A stretch of 64,000 nt of DNA from Streptomyces lavendulae subsp. lavendulae (GTDB lineage Bacteria > Actinomycetota > Actinomycetes > Streptomycetales > Streptomycetaceae). The position numbers and the translations under genes are program-made. The stretch spans positions 4,526,001 through 4,590,000 of the forward strand of contig NZ_CP024985.1 of NCBI RefSeq assembly GCF_002803845.1, read 5' to 3'. The notes beneath the pieces are model-generated. The model saw only the letters and a list, made by a program, of their open reading frames with translations. It ran no database searches and was not told the origin of the DNA. How positions within the stretch are numbered: the first letter of the stretch is position 1; the number at the start of each line of letters is the position of its first letter. Positions 35,378-44,211 of this stretch are shown one piece after another.

Positions 35378-35448
35378 AGCGGATGACGGGAATCGAACCC
35401 GCGCTATAAGCTTGGGAAGCTCATGTTCTACCATTAAACTACATCCGC
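35378..35448 (-). tRNA. tRNA-Gly(CCC)
   Basis: 71 bases on the minus strand. The acceptor stem GCGGATG pairs with CATCCGC. D arm GTTTAATGGTAGAAC; anticodon stem TGAGC/GCTTA around TTCCCAA with anticodon CCC. The T arm GCGGGTTCGATTCCCGT is standard and no CCA is encoded. Its 3' half is duplicated, damaged, at 17150-17190. Confidence 0.97.
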
Positions 35449-35673
35449 ACGGTGGTCCAGTTGCCTGGAGCCTTACCGTTGCACACTGTACCCCATGATC
35501 GACCCGCGGTGAATTCCCCCGTGGTGCGGCGGTCCCGGAAGTGGTGCAGCAGGGTTCGTGTGTGCGGGAGTTGGGGCGTAGCGTGAGGGGGCGGAGCGGC
35601 GGCTGGAGCGGGTCCCGATCATCCCCTAATGTGGCGATTCATCGCAGTACGGCTCGTTGGGGAAAGGGACTCG

Positions 35674-35838
35674 ATGGAGCACACAGTCGTCCGTTGTGCC
35701 GAAGGGCATGTTTTCAGTACCGCCTCGTTCCCGTTGCAGCACCTCGGTGCCGGCCGGATCGGTCCCGGGCGGCTGCTGCGCTGTCCGCGGTGCGCGCGGC
35801 TGAGGCACGCGGTGCCCGTGGGCGGCGTCAAGAGGTAG
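35674..35838 (+). CDS. Small zinc-ribbon-like protein
   Basis: 54 aa from the ATG at 35674 (AAAGGGA upstream; an ATG further up has no site). Cys8 (VVRCAEGHVFSTASF) and a later RCPRCARL pair could bind one zinc with the His in EGHVF. It is a short conserved actinobacterial protein of unknown role. Confidence 0.7.
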   Translation: MEHTVVRCAEGHVFSTASFPLQHLGAGRIGPGRLLRCPRCARLRHAVPVGGVKR

Positions 35839-35916
35839 CGGACGGGCCCGGCACGGCGGGCGCGCGGGCGTCGCTCCGATTGGGGGTGGCCCGCGCGCTC
35901 TGCGTATCCTCGGGAC

Positions 35917-36504
35917 GTGCTTCTCTCCGACAAAGACATCCGGGCCGAGATCGACAGCGGACGGGTTCGCATTGACCCGTTCGACGAGTCGATGGTGCAG
36001 CCCTCCAGCATCGACGTGCGTCTCGACCGGTTCTTCCGGGTCTTCGAGAACCACCGCTACGCGCACATCGACCCCGCGATCGAGCAGCCCGACCTGACCC
36101 GCATGGTCGAGCCGGAGGGGGACGAGGCCTTCATCCTCCACCCGGGCGAGTTCGTCCTCGCCTCGACGTACGAGGTCATCTCGCTGCCCGAGGACATCGC
36201 CTCCCGCCTGGAGGGGAAGTCCAGCCTGGGCCGTCTGGGTCTGGTGACGCATTCGACCGCCGGGTTCATCGACCCCGGGTTCTCGGGTCACGTGACCCTG
36301 GAGCTGTCGAACCTCGCCACCCTGCCGATCAAGCTCTGGCCGGGCATGAAGATCGGGCAGCTGTGCCTGTTCCGTCTCAGCTCGCCCGCGGAGTTCCCGT
36401 ACGGCAGCGAGCGCTACGGATCCAGGTACCAGGGGCAGCGCGGCCCGACCGCCTCGCGCTCCTTCCAGAACTTCCACCGCACCCAGGTGAGGCACGAGGC
36501 ATGA
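35917..36504 (+). CDS. dcd: dCTP deaminase
   Basis: 195 aa from the GTG at 35917 (MLLSDKDIRAEIDSGRVRID). SRLEGKSSLGRLGLVTHSTA and AGFIDPGFSGHVTLELSN are the active-site blocks. It forms dUTP (or dUMP in bifunctional actinobacterial forms) from dCTP for dTTP synthesis. The C-terminus runs four residues past the usual end and overlaps the next gene by ATGA. Confidence 0.97.
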   Translation: MLLSDKDIRAEIDSGRVRIDPFDESMVQPSSIDVRLDRFFRVFENHRYAHIDPAIEQPDLTRMVEPEGDEAFILHPGEFVLASTYEVISLPEDIASRLEGKSSLGRLGLVTHSTAGFIDPGFSGHVTLELSNLATLPIKLWPGMKIGQLCLFRLSSPAEFPYGSERYGSRYQGQRGPTASRSFQNFHRTQVRHEA

Positions 36505-36998
36505 GCGCAGTACGGGAGAACCTGACCTACGAGGGGTTCGGCAACGCCGTCCGCGAGCTGGCGCAGACCATCGCCGACGACGGCTACGAGCCGGACATCA
36601 TCCTCAGCATCGCCCGCGGCGGCGTGTTCGTGGCCGGCGGTCTGGCGTACGCGCTCGACTGCAAGAACATCCACCTCGTGAACGTGGAGTTCTACACCGG
36701 CGTGGGCACGACCCTCGAAATGCCGGTCATGCTGGCGCCGGTGCCCGAGGCGATCGACTTCACCGACAAGAAGGTGCTGATCGCCGACGACGTCGCCGAC
36801 ACCGGCAAGACGCTCAAGCTGGTCCACGACTTCTGCCTCGGCCACGTCGCCGAGGTCCGGTCCGCGGTCATCTACGAGAAGTCGCACTCCCTCGTGAAGT
36901 GCGAGTACGTGTGGAAGAAGACCGACGAGTGGATCAACTTCCCGTGGTCGGTCGAGCCGCCCGTGGTCAAGCGCGAGGGCCAGGTCCTCGACGCGTGA
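36501..36998 (+). CDS. Phosphoribosyltransferase
   Basis: 165 aa. The PRPP-binding motif VLIADDVADTGKTL at about 93-106 and SIARGGVFVAGGLAYAL define a type I PRTase. The N-terminus ENLTYEGFGNAVRELAQTI is typical of the hypoxanthine-like group in actinobacteria; the base specificity is not visible. It is translationally coupled to dcd, linking it to nucleotide metabolism. Confidence 0.88.
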   Translation: MSAVRENLTYEGFGNAVRELAQTIADDGYEPDIILSIARGGVFVAGGLAYALDCKNIHLVNVEFYTGVGTTLEMPVMLAPVPEAIDFTDKKVLIADDVADTGKTLKLVHDFCLGHVAEVRSAVIYEKSHSLVKCEYVWKKTDEWINFPWSVEPPVVKREGQVLDA

Positions 36999-37002
36999 AC
37001 GA

Positions 37003-37043
37003 CGAGAGGGGCCCGGCGCGCGATGCGCGCCGGGCCCCTCTCG
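37003..37043. terminator. Bidirectional terminator, 19-bp perfect stem
   Basis: Perfectly paired arms at 37003-37021 and 37025-37043 around GAT, between convergent genes. Confidence 0.9.
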
Positions 37044-37054
37044 CGTACCCGGGG

Positions 37055-37987
37055 CTAGAGGGTCCCGAGCTTGATGATCGACAGGAGGGCGACCAGCTGG
37101 ATGGCGGAGGCGCCGAGCGCCTTCTGCCACGGCAGGTCGTGCGACTTGCTGATCAGTGAGGTGAACAGGGCGCCGGCGGCCACCCAGGTGGCCCAGCCGA
37201 GGATCTGGACGAGCATGTTGTCGCCGCCCAGGAAGATCGCGAAAAGCAGGCGCGGCGCGTCCGTGAGCGACATGACCAGCATCGACAGGCCGACCGTCGG
37301 CTGCCACGCGCCGTCGCCGCCCAGCTGGCGGGCCAGGGTGTGGGTGACCCCGCCGAGGATCAGTCCGCAGATGACGAAGGCCACGCCGGTGCTGAGGGCG
37401 ATCGGGACCGCCTGGGTGAGGGTCGCCTTGATCGCGTCCTCACGGGCCTTGTCGAAGCCGAAGACCGCGAGCAGGCCGTAGAGGAAGGTGACGGTCAGAG
37501 CCGGGCCCCAGACGGCGTAGTCGCGCATCTGGAAGAAGGTCGGCCCGGGGCGCAGGACGATGCCGCGCAGCAGGTCCTTCCACGGCAGCCGCGGTCCGGC
37601 GGGGGCGGCCGGGGCGACGCCCGCCTGGTAGGTCGCGCCGTTGCCGTACGGGTCCTCGCCGACGGAGAACGCCTGGGTGTGACCCGGGTCGTTCGCGTAC
37701 GAGGGCTCGTGCGGGGGCGCGTACTGGCCCTGCGGCGGCTGCTGCGCGTGCGGCTGGCGGCCGTACGGGTCGAAGTACTCCGGCTCGTCGTGGCCCGCGC
37801 CGCCGCCCTGCTGCGGCCAGTGCTGCTGCGGTGGCGGCCCGGCGTTCGGGTACGGCTGGTGGCCGTACGGCGGCTGCGGCGCGCGTGGCGCCTGCTGCTG
37901 CCCGTACGGCTGCTGCCGCGGGGTGTGCGGGGGTTGTTGCGGGGGGCGGTTGTTGTCCCGGCCCCGTCCGATCCTGAATCCAGCCAC
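37055..37987 (-). CDS. Yip1-family membrane protein with Pro/Gln-rich N-terminus
   Basis: 310 aa. Residues 1-115 are Pro/Gln/Gly/Tyr-rich and probably disordered (PPQQPPHTPRQQPYG). From about 137 (WKDLLRGIVLRPGPTFFQMR) a Yip1-type domain of five membrane helices follows. Bacterial members have no assigned function. Confidence 0.85.
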   Translation of the reverse strand: MAGFRIGRGRDNNRPPQQPPHTPRQQPYGQQQAPRAPQPPYGHQPYPNAGPPPQQHWPQQGGGAGHDEPEYFDPYGRQPHAQQPPQGQYAPPHEPSYANDPGHTQAFSVGEDPYGNGATYQAGVAPAAPAGPRLPWKDLLRGIVLRPGPTFFQMRDYAVWGPALTVTFLYGLLAVFGFDKAREDAIKATLTQAVPIALSTGVAFVICGLILGGVTHTLARQLGGDGAWQPTVGLSMLVMSLTDAPRLLFAIFLGGDNMLVQILGWATWVAAGALFTSLISKSHDLPWQKALGASAIQLVALLSIIKLGTL

Positions 37988-38144
37988 GTGATCGAAAGTA
38001 CCTGCTCCGCGCGGCGGCCGTGGCCGGGCCGCCAGAACCCGCGGCCTTTGCGGCTGACCTGTGACATCCCCTAGGGGTACCCGGGTTCGGGGGGTTTACA
38101 TGGCTACATCCAGGTCTGATGGAGTTCATTGCTTTCCCTAAGGA

Positions 38145-38465
38145 ATGCGTAGATATTGGGCCCGTGGGTTCCGCCTCGTGGCGTCGCCGACGGCGCCGCC
38201 CGAGCAGCCGGCGGTGGTTCCGCCGGTCAAGGGGCGGGTGTTCCTCACCACCGTGAAGCCGGCCGACGGATCGGTCGCCAAGGTCTACCGGGTCGGTGAC
38301 CGCCACGTCGAGGCCGACGTCCTCGCGGGCGGCACCAGGCTGGACACCCTGGTCGGCAAGGGCGGCAAGCCGGCGTACGGGCAGAACAACGGCGTGCACG
38401 TGGCCCTCCGGCCGGACGGCACGGTGACCTCGTGGATCGAGGGGTGCGGCCGCGGGCAGCCCGTA
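38145..38465 (+). CDS. Hypothetical protein without a stop before the terminator
   Basis: From an ATG at 38145 (or GTG at 38178) the frame has strong coding-type GC3 up to about 38455: KGRVFLTTVKPADGSVAKVY, then GGTRLDTLVGKGGKPAYGQN. No in-frame stop occurs before the terminator at 38466, and the frame stays open antisense to the next gene until 39143. The real C-terminus was probably lost to a frame change near 38450. Function unknown; the product looks soluble. Confidence 0.4.
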
Positions 38466-38513
38466 CACGAAGACGGCCGGTCCCCCCGGGTGGGGGGACC
38501 GGCCGTCTTCGTG
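38466..38513. terminator. Bidirectional terminator, 22-bp perfect stem
   Basis: Arms at 38466-38487 and 38492-38513 are fully complementary around GGGT. It closes the Fe-S oxidoreductase gene on the minus strand. Confidence 0.93.
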
Positions 38514-38526
38514 TGCGGTGCGGGGC

Positions 38527-41340
38527 CTACTTGGCGCCCGCCGCCTCGTCCTTCACGTCGCCCTGGGCCGGGGCCTCGGCCTCGGACTCGGCCTCGGCCT
38601 CGGCCTCGGTTTCGGACTCGGACTCGGACCCGGATTCGGCCGGAGCCGCCGGCTTGGTCTCGGCCTCAGCCGGAGCCTCTGCCTTGGCCTCGGGCTTGGT
38701 CTCGGCCTCGGCCGGAGCCTCTGCCTTGGCCTCGGACTCGGGCTCGGTCTTGGCGGCCTCCGGCTCGGCCTCGGCCGGAGCCTCGGCCTTGTCGGCGTCG
38801 GCCTTCGTTTCGGAGGTCGGCTCGCTCTTGGCCGCGGCCGCGGCGGTCGGCTCGGCCTCCGGCTTCGCGTCGGCGGCGGCTGCCGGCTTCGCCGCGGCGG
38901 CCTCCGCTTCGGCTTCCGCCTCGGCCTTCGCCTTGGCGGCAGCCTCCGCCTCGGCCTTGGCCGCAGCTTCTGCTTCAGCGTCGGCCTTGGCCTTGGCCTT
39001 CGCCTCCGCGTCTGCCTTCGCCTTCGCCTTCGCCTTCGCCTTCGCCTCCGCCTCCGCGGCGGCGGCCGCGGCCGCCTCCTCCTCGGCCTGTGCCGCGGCA
39101 GCGGCGGCGGCCAGTTCGGCCTCCGTCGGCTCCGGGGCCTTGACCGACTCCAGCAGCAGCTGGGCGACGTCGACGACCTGGACGGATTCCTTCGCCTGGC
39201 CGTCGTTCTTCTTGCCGTTCACCGAGTCGGTCAGCATGACCAGGCAGAACGGGCACGCCGTCGAGACGATGTCCGGGTTGAGGGAGAGTGCCTCGTCGAC
39301 GCGCTCGTTGTTGATGCGCTTGCCGATCCGCTCCTCCATCCACATCCGCGCGCCACCCGCGCCACAGCAGAAGCCGCGCTCCTTGTGGCGGTGCATCTCC
39401 TGCTGGCGCAGACCCGGCACGGCCGACATGATCTCGCGCGGCGGCGTGTAGACCTTGTTGTGCCGGCCCAGGTAGCAGGGGTCGTGGTACGTGATCAGGC
39501 CGTCGACCGGCGTGACCGGCGTGAGGCGGCCCTCGTCGATCAGGTGCTGGAGCAGCTGCGTGTGGTGGATGACCTCGTACTCGCCGCCCAGCTGCGGGTA
39601 CTCGTTCGCGATGGTGTTGAAGCAGTGCGGGCAGGTCGAGACGATCCGCTTCGCCGACTTCGGCTTACGGGTCGAAGGGTCTTCGTCGTCCTCGCCGAAG
39701 GCCATGTTCAGCATGGCCACGTTCTCCTGGCCCAGCTGCTGGAACAGCGGCTCGTTGCCCAGGCGGCGCGGCGAGTCACCGGTGCACTTCTCGTCGCCGC
39801 CCATGATCGCGAACTTGACGCCCGCGATGTTCAGCAGCTCCGCGAAGGCCTTCGTGGTCTTCTTGGCCCGGTCCTCCAGCGCGCCCGCGCAGCCGACCCA
39901 GTAGAGGTAGTCGAACTCGGAGAGGTCCTCCGCGTCCTTCCCGATGATCGGGACCTCGAAGTCGACCTCCTTCGTCCACTCCACGCGCTGCTTCTTGGCC
40001 AGACCCCAGGGGTTGCCCTTCTTCTCCAGGTTCTTGAGCATCGTGCCCGCCTCCGACGGGAACGCGCTCTCGATCATCACCTGGTAGCGGCGCATGTCGA
40101 CGATGTGGTCGATGTGCTCGATGTCGACGGGGCACTGCTCCACGCACGCACCGCAGGTGGTGCAGGACCACAGCACGTCCGGGTCGATGACGCCGTTCTC
40201 CTCGGCGGTGCCGATGAGCGGGCGCTCGGCCTCCGCCAGCGCGGCGGCCGGGACGTCCTTCAGCTGCTCGGGCGTGGCCTTCTCGTTGCCCTCCATGTCC
40301 TTGCCGCCGCCGGCCAGCAGGTACGGGGCCTTGGCGTGCGCGTGGTCGCGCAGGGACATGATGAGGAGCTTCGGGGACAGGGGCTTGCCCGTGTTCCAGG
40401 CCGGGCACTGCGACTGGCAGCGGCCGCACTCGGTGCAGGTGGAGAAGTCGAGGATGCCCTTCCAGGAGAACTGCTCGACCTGGGAGACGCCGAAGACGTC
40501 GTCCTCGCCCGGCTCCTCGAAGTCGATCTCCTTGCCGCCGCTGGTCATCGGCTGGAGGGCGCCGAGCGCGGTGGCGCCGTCGGCGTTGCGCTTGAACCAG
40601 ATGTTCGGGAAGGCGAGGAAGCGGTGCCAGGCCACGCCCATGTTGGTGTTGAGGCCGATGGTGATCGCCCAGGTCATGGTGACGCCGAGCTTGACCATCG
40701 CGAAGAAGTACACGAGGTTCTGGAGCGTGCCCAGGCTCAGGCCCTTGAACGCCAGGACCAGCGGGTACGAGGCCCAGTACGCCGCGTCGTAGCCCTCCAC
40801 CTGGTGGATCGCGCCTTCGAGGCCGCGCAGCGCCATGATGCAGACGCCGATGGTGAGGATGACGTACTCGACGAAGTACGCCTGCCACGCCTTCGAGCCG
40901 GCGAAGCGCGACTTCCGGCCGGCCTTCGAGGGCAGGTTCATCAGCCGGACCGCGATCAGGACGAGGATGCCCACCGTCGTCGCCAGCGAGATGAACTCGG
41001 TGTACATCTCGTACGGCAGCCAGCCGCCGACGATCGGCAGCACCCAGTCGGCCTTGAAGAGCTGGCCGTAGGCGGTGACGATCGTCAGGCCGAGGGTCAG
41101 GAAGCCGACCGCGACGAACCAGTGCGCGACGCCGATGACGCCCCAGCGGTTCATGCGCGTGTGACCGACGAACTCCTTGGCCAGGGTGATGCTCCGGGCG
41201 GTCGGGTCGTCCGTCCGGCTGCCCGCCGGTACGGGCTGTCCGAGCTTCACGAAGCGGTAGATCTGCGCCACGGCTCGGGCGATCAGCGCGACGCCGACCA
41301 CGGTCAGGACCAGCGACACGATGATCGCGGCGAGTTGCAT
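38527..41340 (-). CDS. Membrane Fe-S oxidoreductase (Rv0338c/heterodisulfide-reductase-like) with long Ala/Glu/Lys tail
   Basis: 937 aa from the ATG at 41340. Five or so membrane helices (1-250) form a NarI-like haem region. Two ferredoxin [4Fe-4S] motifs follow (CTECGRCQSQCPAW and CTTCGACVEQCPV), then two CCG domains (YWVGCAGALE, CPHCFNT, CYLGRHN, FCCGAGGARMWMEE). This is the order of Rv0338c of Mycobacterium tuberculosis and of Streptomyces orthologues. The last 200 or so residues, from about 710, are Ala/Glu/Lys repeats of the type AEAEAKAKAKAKAD, a long charged helix. Electron donor and acceptor are unknown. Confidence 0.92.
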   Translation of the reverse strand: MQLAAIIVSLVLTVVGVALIARAVAQIYRFVKLGQPVPAGSRTDDPTARSITLAKEFVGHTRMNRWGVIGVAHWFVAVGFLTLGLTIVTAYGQLFKADWVLPIVGGWLPYEMYTEFISLATTVGILVLIAVRLMNLPSKAGRKSRFAGSKAWQAYFVEYVILTIGVCIMALRGLEGAIHQVEGYDAAYWASYPLVLAFKGLSLGTLQNLVYFFAMVKLGVTMTWAITIGLNTNMGVAWHRFLAFPNIWFKRNADGATALGALQPMTSGGKEIDFEEPGEDDVFGVSQVEQFSWKGILDFSTCTECGRCQSQCPAWNTGKPLSPKLLIMSLRDHAHAKAPYLLAGGGKDMEGNEKATPEQLKDVPAAALAEAERPLIGTAEENGVIDPDVLWSCTTCGACVEQCPVDIEHIDHIVDMRRYQVMIESAFPSEAGTMLKNLEKKGNPWGLAKKQRVEWTKEVDFEVPIIGKDAEDLSEFDYLYWVGCAGALEDRAKKTTKAFAELLNIAGVKFAIMGGDEKCTGDSPRRLGNEPLFQQLGQENVAMLNMAFGEDDEDPSTRKPKSAKRIVSTCPHCFNTIANEYPQLGGEYEVIHHTQLLQHLIDEGRLTPVTPVDGLITYHDPCYLGRHNKVYTPPREIMSAVPGLRQQEMHRHKERGFCCGAGGARMWMEERIGKRINNERVDEALSLNPDIVSTACPFCLVMLTDSVNGKKNDGQAKESVQVVDVAQLLLESVKAPEPTEAELAAAAAAAQAEEEAAAAAAAEAEAKAKAKAKAKADAEAKAKAKADAEAEAAAKAEAEAAAKAKAEAEAEAEAAAAKPAAAADAKPEAEPTAAAAAKSEPTSETKADADKAEAPAEAEPEAAKTEPESEAKAEAPAEAETKPEAKAEAPAEAETKPAAPAESGSESESETEAEAEAESEAEAPAQGDVKDEAAGAK

Positions 41341-41451
41341 GGGGAGGGCTCCTCGGGCGGGACTTACTAAGCGGTAACTTATTGAGTCAAGGCTTGAGGT
41401 TACCCAGTTCCCGCGCCGCAATGTAGGTGGGCGAGCGGTGATCTGTGTCGC

Positions 41452-42018
41452 TCAGGCATGCCTCTGTCGGTAGGCCGCCCGAGGGGTCTGCGCGAGGATC
41501 GCGAGATCCATCCCCAGCCAATGGCTCTCCACATAGTGCCGGTCGAGCAGGGCCATCTCCTCCCAGGGGAGGTCGGAGCGTGCGCTGACCTGCCACAATC
41601 CGGTCATTCCGGGCCGTACGAGGAGCCGGTCCGGCCGGCTCGCGCGCGCCTCGGGCCGCGGCCCCACCAGCGACATCTCCCCGCGCAGCACGTTCAGCAG
41701 CTGCGGCAGCGCGTCCAGGGCGCAGCGGTCCACCAGCTCTCCGGCCCGCCCCGAGTCCTCGGTACGCAGCCGCCAGGTGCGGAACGGCTGCCCGCCGAGG
41801 CCGAGGGCCGGGTCCCGTACGAGGACGCCCGTGCGGCGGGTCGCGTAGAGGAGCGCGGCGGCCAGCATTACCGGGACGGCGCACACCGCCAGCAGGACCG
41901 CCGCGCCGACGAGGTCGAACACCCGCTTGGCCGGGGGCCTGGCGGGCCACGGCCGGCGCGGCGGCCGCAGGCGGGCCCGGGGCCCCGGCCGGGCGGGGAG
42001 CGTGAGCAGCGAAGGCAT
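41452..42018 (-). CDS. Bacterial sugar transferase (undecaprenyl-phosphate glycosyl-1-phosphate transferase)
   Basis: 188 aa from the ATG at 42018; the frame before it lacks coding-type GC3. KRVFDLVGAAVLLAVCAVPV is the membrane re-entrant helix, and PQLLNVLRGEMSLVGPRPE and RPGMTGLWQVSARSDL are the family motifs. It starts polysaccharide or glycoconjugate assembly by moving a sugar phosphate to the lipid carrier. No polysaccharide cluster surrounds it. Confidence 0.9.
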   Translation of the reverse strand: MPSLLTLPARPGPRARLRPPRRPWPARPPAKRVFDLVGAAVLLAVCAVPVMLAAALLYATRRTGVLVRDPALGLGGQPFRTWRLRTEDSGRAGELVDRCALDALPQLLNVLRGEMSLVGPRPEARASRPDRLLVRPGMTGLWQVSARSDLPWEEMALLDRHYVESHWLGMDLAILAQTPRAAYRQRHA

Positions 42019-42272
42019 GCCAGCACCGTGCCGGAAGGCTGCCGCGGCCCCGGCGCGCCGCGCGGCCGCGCGGCGCGGCACGAACCCGTTCGGGTGCGGC
42101 TCCGGGCAGGACCGCGCCCGGACTCCGCCCGGACCCGCCTGGACCCCGCCTCGAACCCGGGTCGGGCCGGACTTGCCCGGGGGTGGACGGAGTTGTCCCG
42201 GGCTGAGGTGGCTCCGGCGGGGCCACCCCACCTCCCCGCGGAGCGGCTCTTGAGCGTAAGCGGCACCTAAAG

Positions 42273-42293
42273 GTTGAGCGCCATCGACTCACC
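42273..42293. promoter_or_regulatory. Degenerate HAIR element (HspR site) upstream of dnaK
   Basis: GTTGAGC-N7-ACTCACC matches the HAIR consensus CTTGAGT-N7-ACTCAAG at the core positions. It lies about 52 bases upstream of the perfect copy, in line with the multiple HspR sites known before streptomycete dnaK. Confidence 0.65.
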
Positions 42294-42324
42294 TCTGTTG
42301 ACGCCCGCGCGGCGATACGGCATT

Positions 42325-42345
42325 CTTGAGTCCGTTGCACTCAAG
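42325..42345. promoter_or_regulatory. Perfect HAIR element, HspR operator of the dnaK operon
   Basis: CTTGAGT-CCGTTGC-ACTCAAG is an exact copy of the HAIR consensus, 19 bases before the dnaK start. HspR with DnaK as co-repressor binds it and shuts the operon off at normal temperature. A candidate promoter (TTGACG at 42298, CATTCT at 42321) overlaps it. Confidence 0.95.
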
Positions 42346-42363
42346 TCAGCTGGAGGAATTGAA

Positions 42364-44211
42364 ATGGCACGTGCGGTCGGCATCGACCTGGGCACCACTA
42401 ACTCCGTCGTCAGCGTTCTCGAAGGCGGCGAGCCCACCGTCATCACCAACGCCGAGGGCGCCAGGACCACGCCGTCCGTCGTCGCCTTCGCCAAGAACGG
42501 CGAGGTCCTCGTCGGCGAGGTGGCCAAGCGCCAGGCGGTCACGAACGTGGACCGGACCATCCGCTCCGTCAAGCGCCACATGGGCACTGACTGGAAGATC
42601 AACCTGGATGGCAAGGACTTCAACCCGCAGCAGATGAGCGCCTTCATCCTGCAGAAGCTGAAGCGCGACGCCGAGGCGTACCTGGGCGAGAAGGTCACGG
42701 ACGCGGTCATCACCGTCCCGGCGTACTTCAACGACTCCGAGCGCCAGGCGACGAAGGAGGCCGGCGAGATCGCGGGCCTGAACGTCCTGCGCATCGTCAA
42801 CGAGCCGACGGCCGCCGCCCTGGCCTACGGCCTCGACAAGGACGACCAGACCATTCTCGTCTTCGACCTCGGTGGCGGCACCTTCGACGTGTCGCTGCTG
42901 GAGATCGGCGACGGCGTCGTCGAGGTCAAGGCCACCAACGGTGACAACCACCTCGGTGGTGACGACTGGGACCAGCGCGTCGTCGACTACCTGGTGAAGC
43001 AGTTCGCCAACGGCCACGGCGTCGACCTGTCCAAGGACAAGATGGCGCTCCAGCGTCTGCGCGAGGCCGCCGAGAAGGCGAAGATCGAGCTGTCCTCCTC
43101 CACGGAGACCACGATCAACCTGCCGTACATCACGGCCTCCGCCGAGGGCCCGCTGCACCTGGACGAGAAGCTCACGCGCTCGCAGTTCCAGCAGCTCACC
43201 GCGGACCTGCTCGACCGCTGCAAGACCCCGTTCCACAACGTCATCAAGGACGCGGGCATCAACCTGTCCGAGATCGACCACGTGGTCCTGGTCGGCGGCT
43301 CCACCCGCATGCCGGCCGTCGCCGAGCTCGTCAAGGAGCTCACCGGCGGTCAGGACGCCAACAAGGGCGTCAACCCGGACGAGGTCGTCGCCATCGGCGC
43401 CACCCTCCAGGCCGGTGTGCTCAAGGGTGAGGTCAAGGACGTCCTGCTCCTCGACGTGACCCCGCTGTCCCTCGGCATCGAGACCAAGGGCGGCATCATG
43501 ACCAAGCTCATCGAGCGCAACACCACGATCCCGACCAAGCGGTCCGAGATCTTCACGACGGCCGAGGACAACCAGCCGTCGGTGCAGATCCAGGTCTACC
43601 AGGGCGAGCGCGAGATCGCGGCGTACAACAAGAAGCTCGGCATGTTCGAGCTGACCGGCCTGCCGCCGGCCCCGCGTGGCGTCCCGCAGATCGAGGTCTC
43701 CTTCGACATCGACGCGAACGGCATCATGCACGTCACGGCCAAGGACCTCGGCACGGGCAAGGAGCAGAAGATGACCGTCACCGGCGGCTCTTCGCTCGGC
43801 AAGGACGAGGTCGACCGCATGCGCCAGGAGGCGGAGCAGTACGCGGACGAGGACCTGCGCCGCAAGGAGGCCGCCGAGTCCCGCAACCAGGGTGAGCAGC
43901 TCGTCTACCAGACGGAGAAGTTCCTCTCGGAGAACGCGGACAAGGTCCCCGGTGACGTCAAGACCGAGGTCGAGACGGCCATCACCGAGCTGAAGGAGAA
44001 GCTGAAGGGCGACGACGCGGCCGAGATCCGCACGTCGACCGAGAAGCTCGCCGCGATCAGCCAGAAGCTGGGCCAGGCCATCTACGCCGACGCCCAGGCC
44101 GCGCAGGCCGCCGGCGGCCCCGCCGGTGACGCCGGCCAGGCCAAGGCCGACGACGACGTCGTCGACGCCGAGATCGTCGACGACGAGAAGCCGAAGGGCG
44201 GCGCTGCCTGA
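42364..44211 (+). CDS. dnaK: Hsp70 chaperone DnaK
   Basis: 615 aa from the ATG at 42364, with GGAGG upstream. MARAVGIDLGTTNSVVSVLE, the phosphate motif VFDLGGGTFDVSLLEIGDG and the C-terminal DDDVVDAEIVDDEKPKGG are typical. It folds proteins in an ATP cycle with GrpE and DnaJ and acts as HspR co-repressor. First gene of the four-gene heat-shock operon. Confidence 0.99.
   Translation: MARAVGIDLGTTNSVVSVLEGGEPTVITNAEGARTTPSVVAFAKNGEVLVGEVAKRQAVTNVDRTIRSVKRHMGTDWKINLDGKDFNPQQMSAFILQKLKRDAEAYLGEKVTDAVITVPAYFNDSERQATKEAGEIAGLNVLRIVNEPTAAALAYGLDKDDQTILVFDLGGGTFDVSLLEIGDGVVEVKATNGDNHLGGDDWDQRVVDYLVKQFANGHGVDLSKDKMALQRLREAAEKAKIELSSSTETTINLPYITASAEGPLHLDEKLTRSQFQQLTADLLDRCKTPFHNVIKDAGINLSEIDHVVLVGGSTRMPAVAELVKELTGGQDANKGVNPDEVVAIGATLQAGVLKGEVKDVLLLDVTPLSLGIETKGGIMTKLIERNTTIPTKRSEIFTTAEDNQPSVQIQVYQGEREIAAYNKKLGMFELTGLPPAPRGVPQIEVSFDIDANGIMHVTAKDLGTGKEQKMTVTGGSSLGKDEVDRMRQEAEQYADEDLRRKEAAESRNQGEQLVYQTEKFLSENADKVPGDVKTEVETAITELKEKLKGDDAAEIRTSTEKLAAISQKLGQAIYADAQAAQAAGGPAGDAGQAKADDDVVDAEIVDDEKPKGGAA

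Noticed and set aside
42019..42231. N-terminal extension of the sugar transferase
   Set aside because: Pro/Arg/Gly-rich with poor third-position bias; the membrane motif begins shortly after the ATG at 42018.
42346..43731. 461-codon open frame antisense to dnaK
   Set aside because: Typical mirror of a high-GC, strongly biased gene; no ribosome site and residues follow the reversed dnaK codons.
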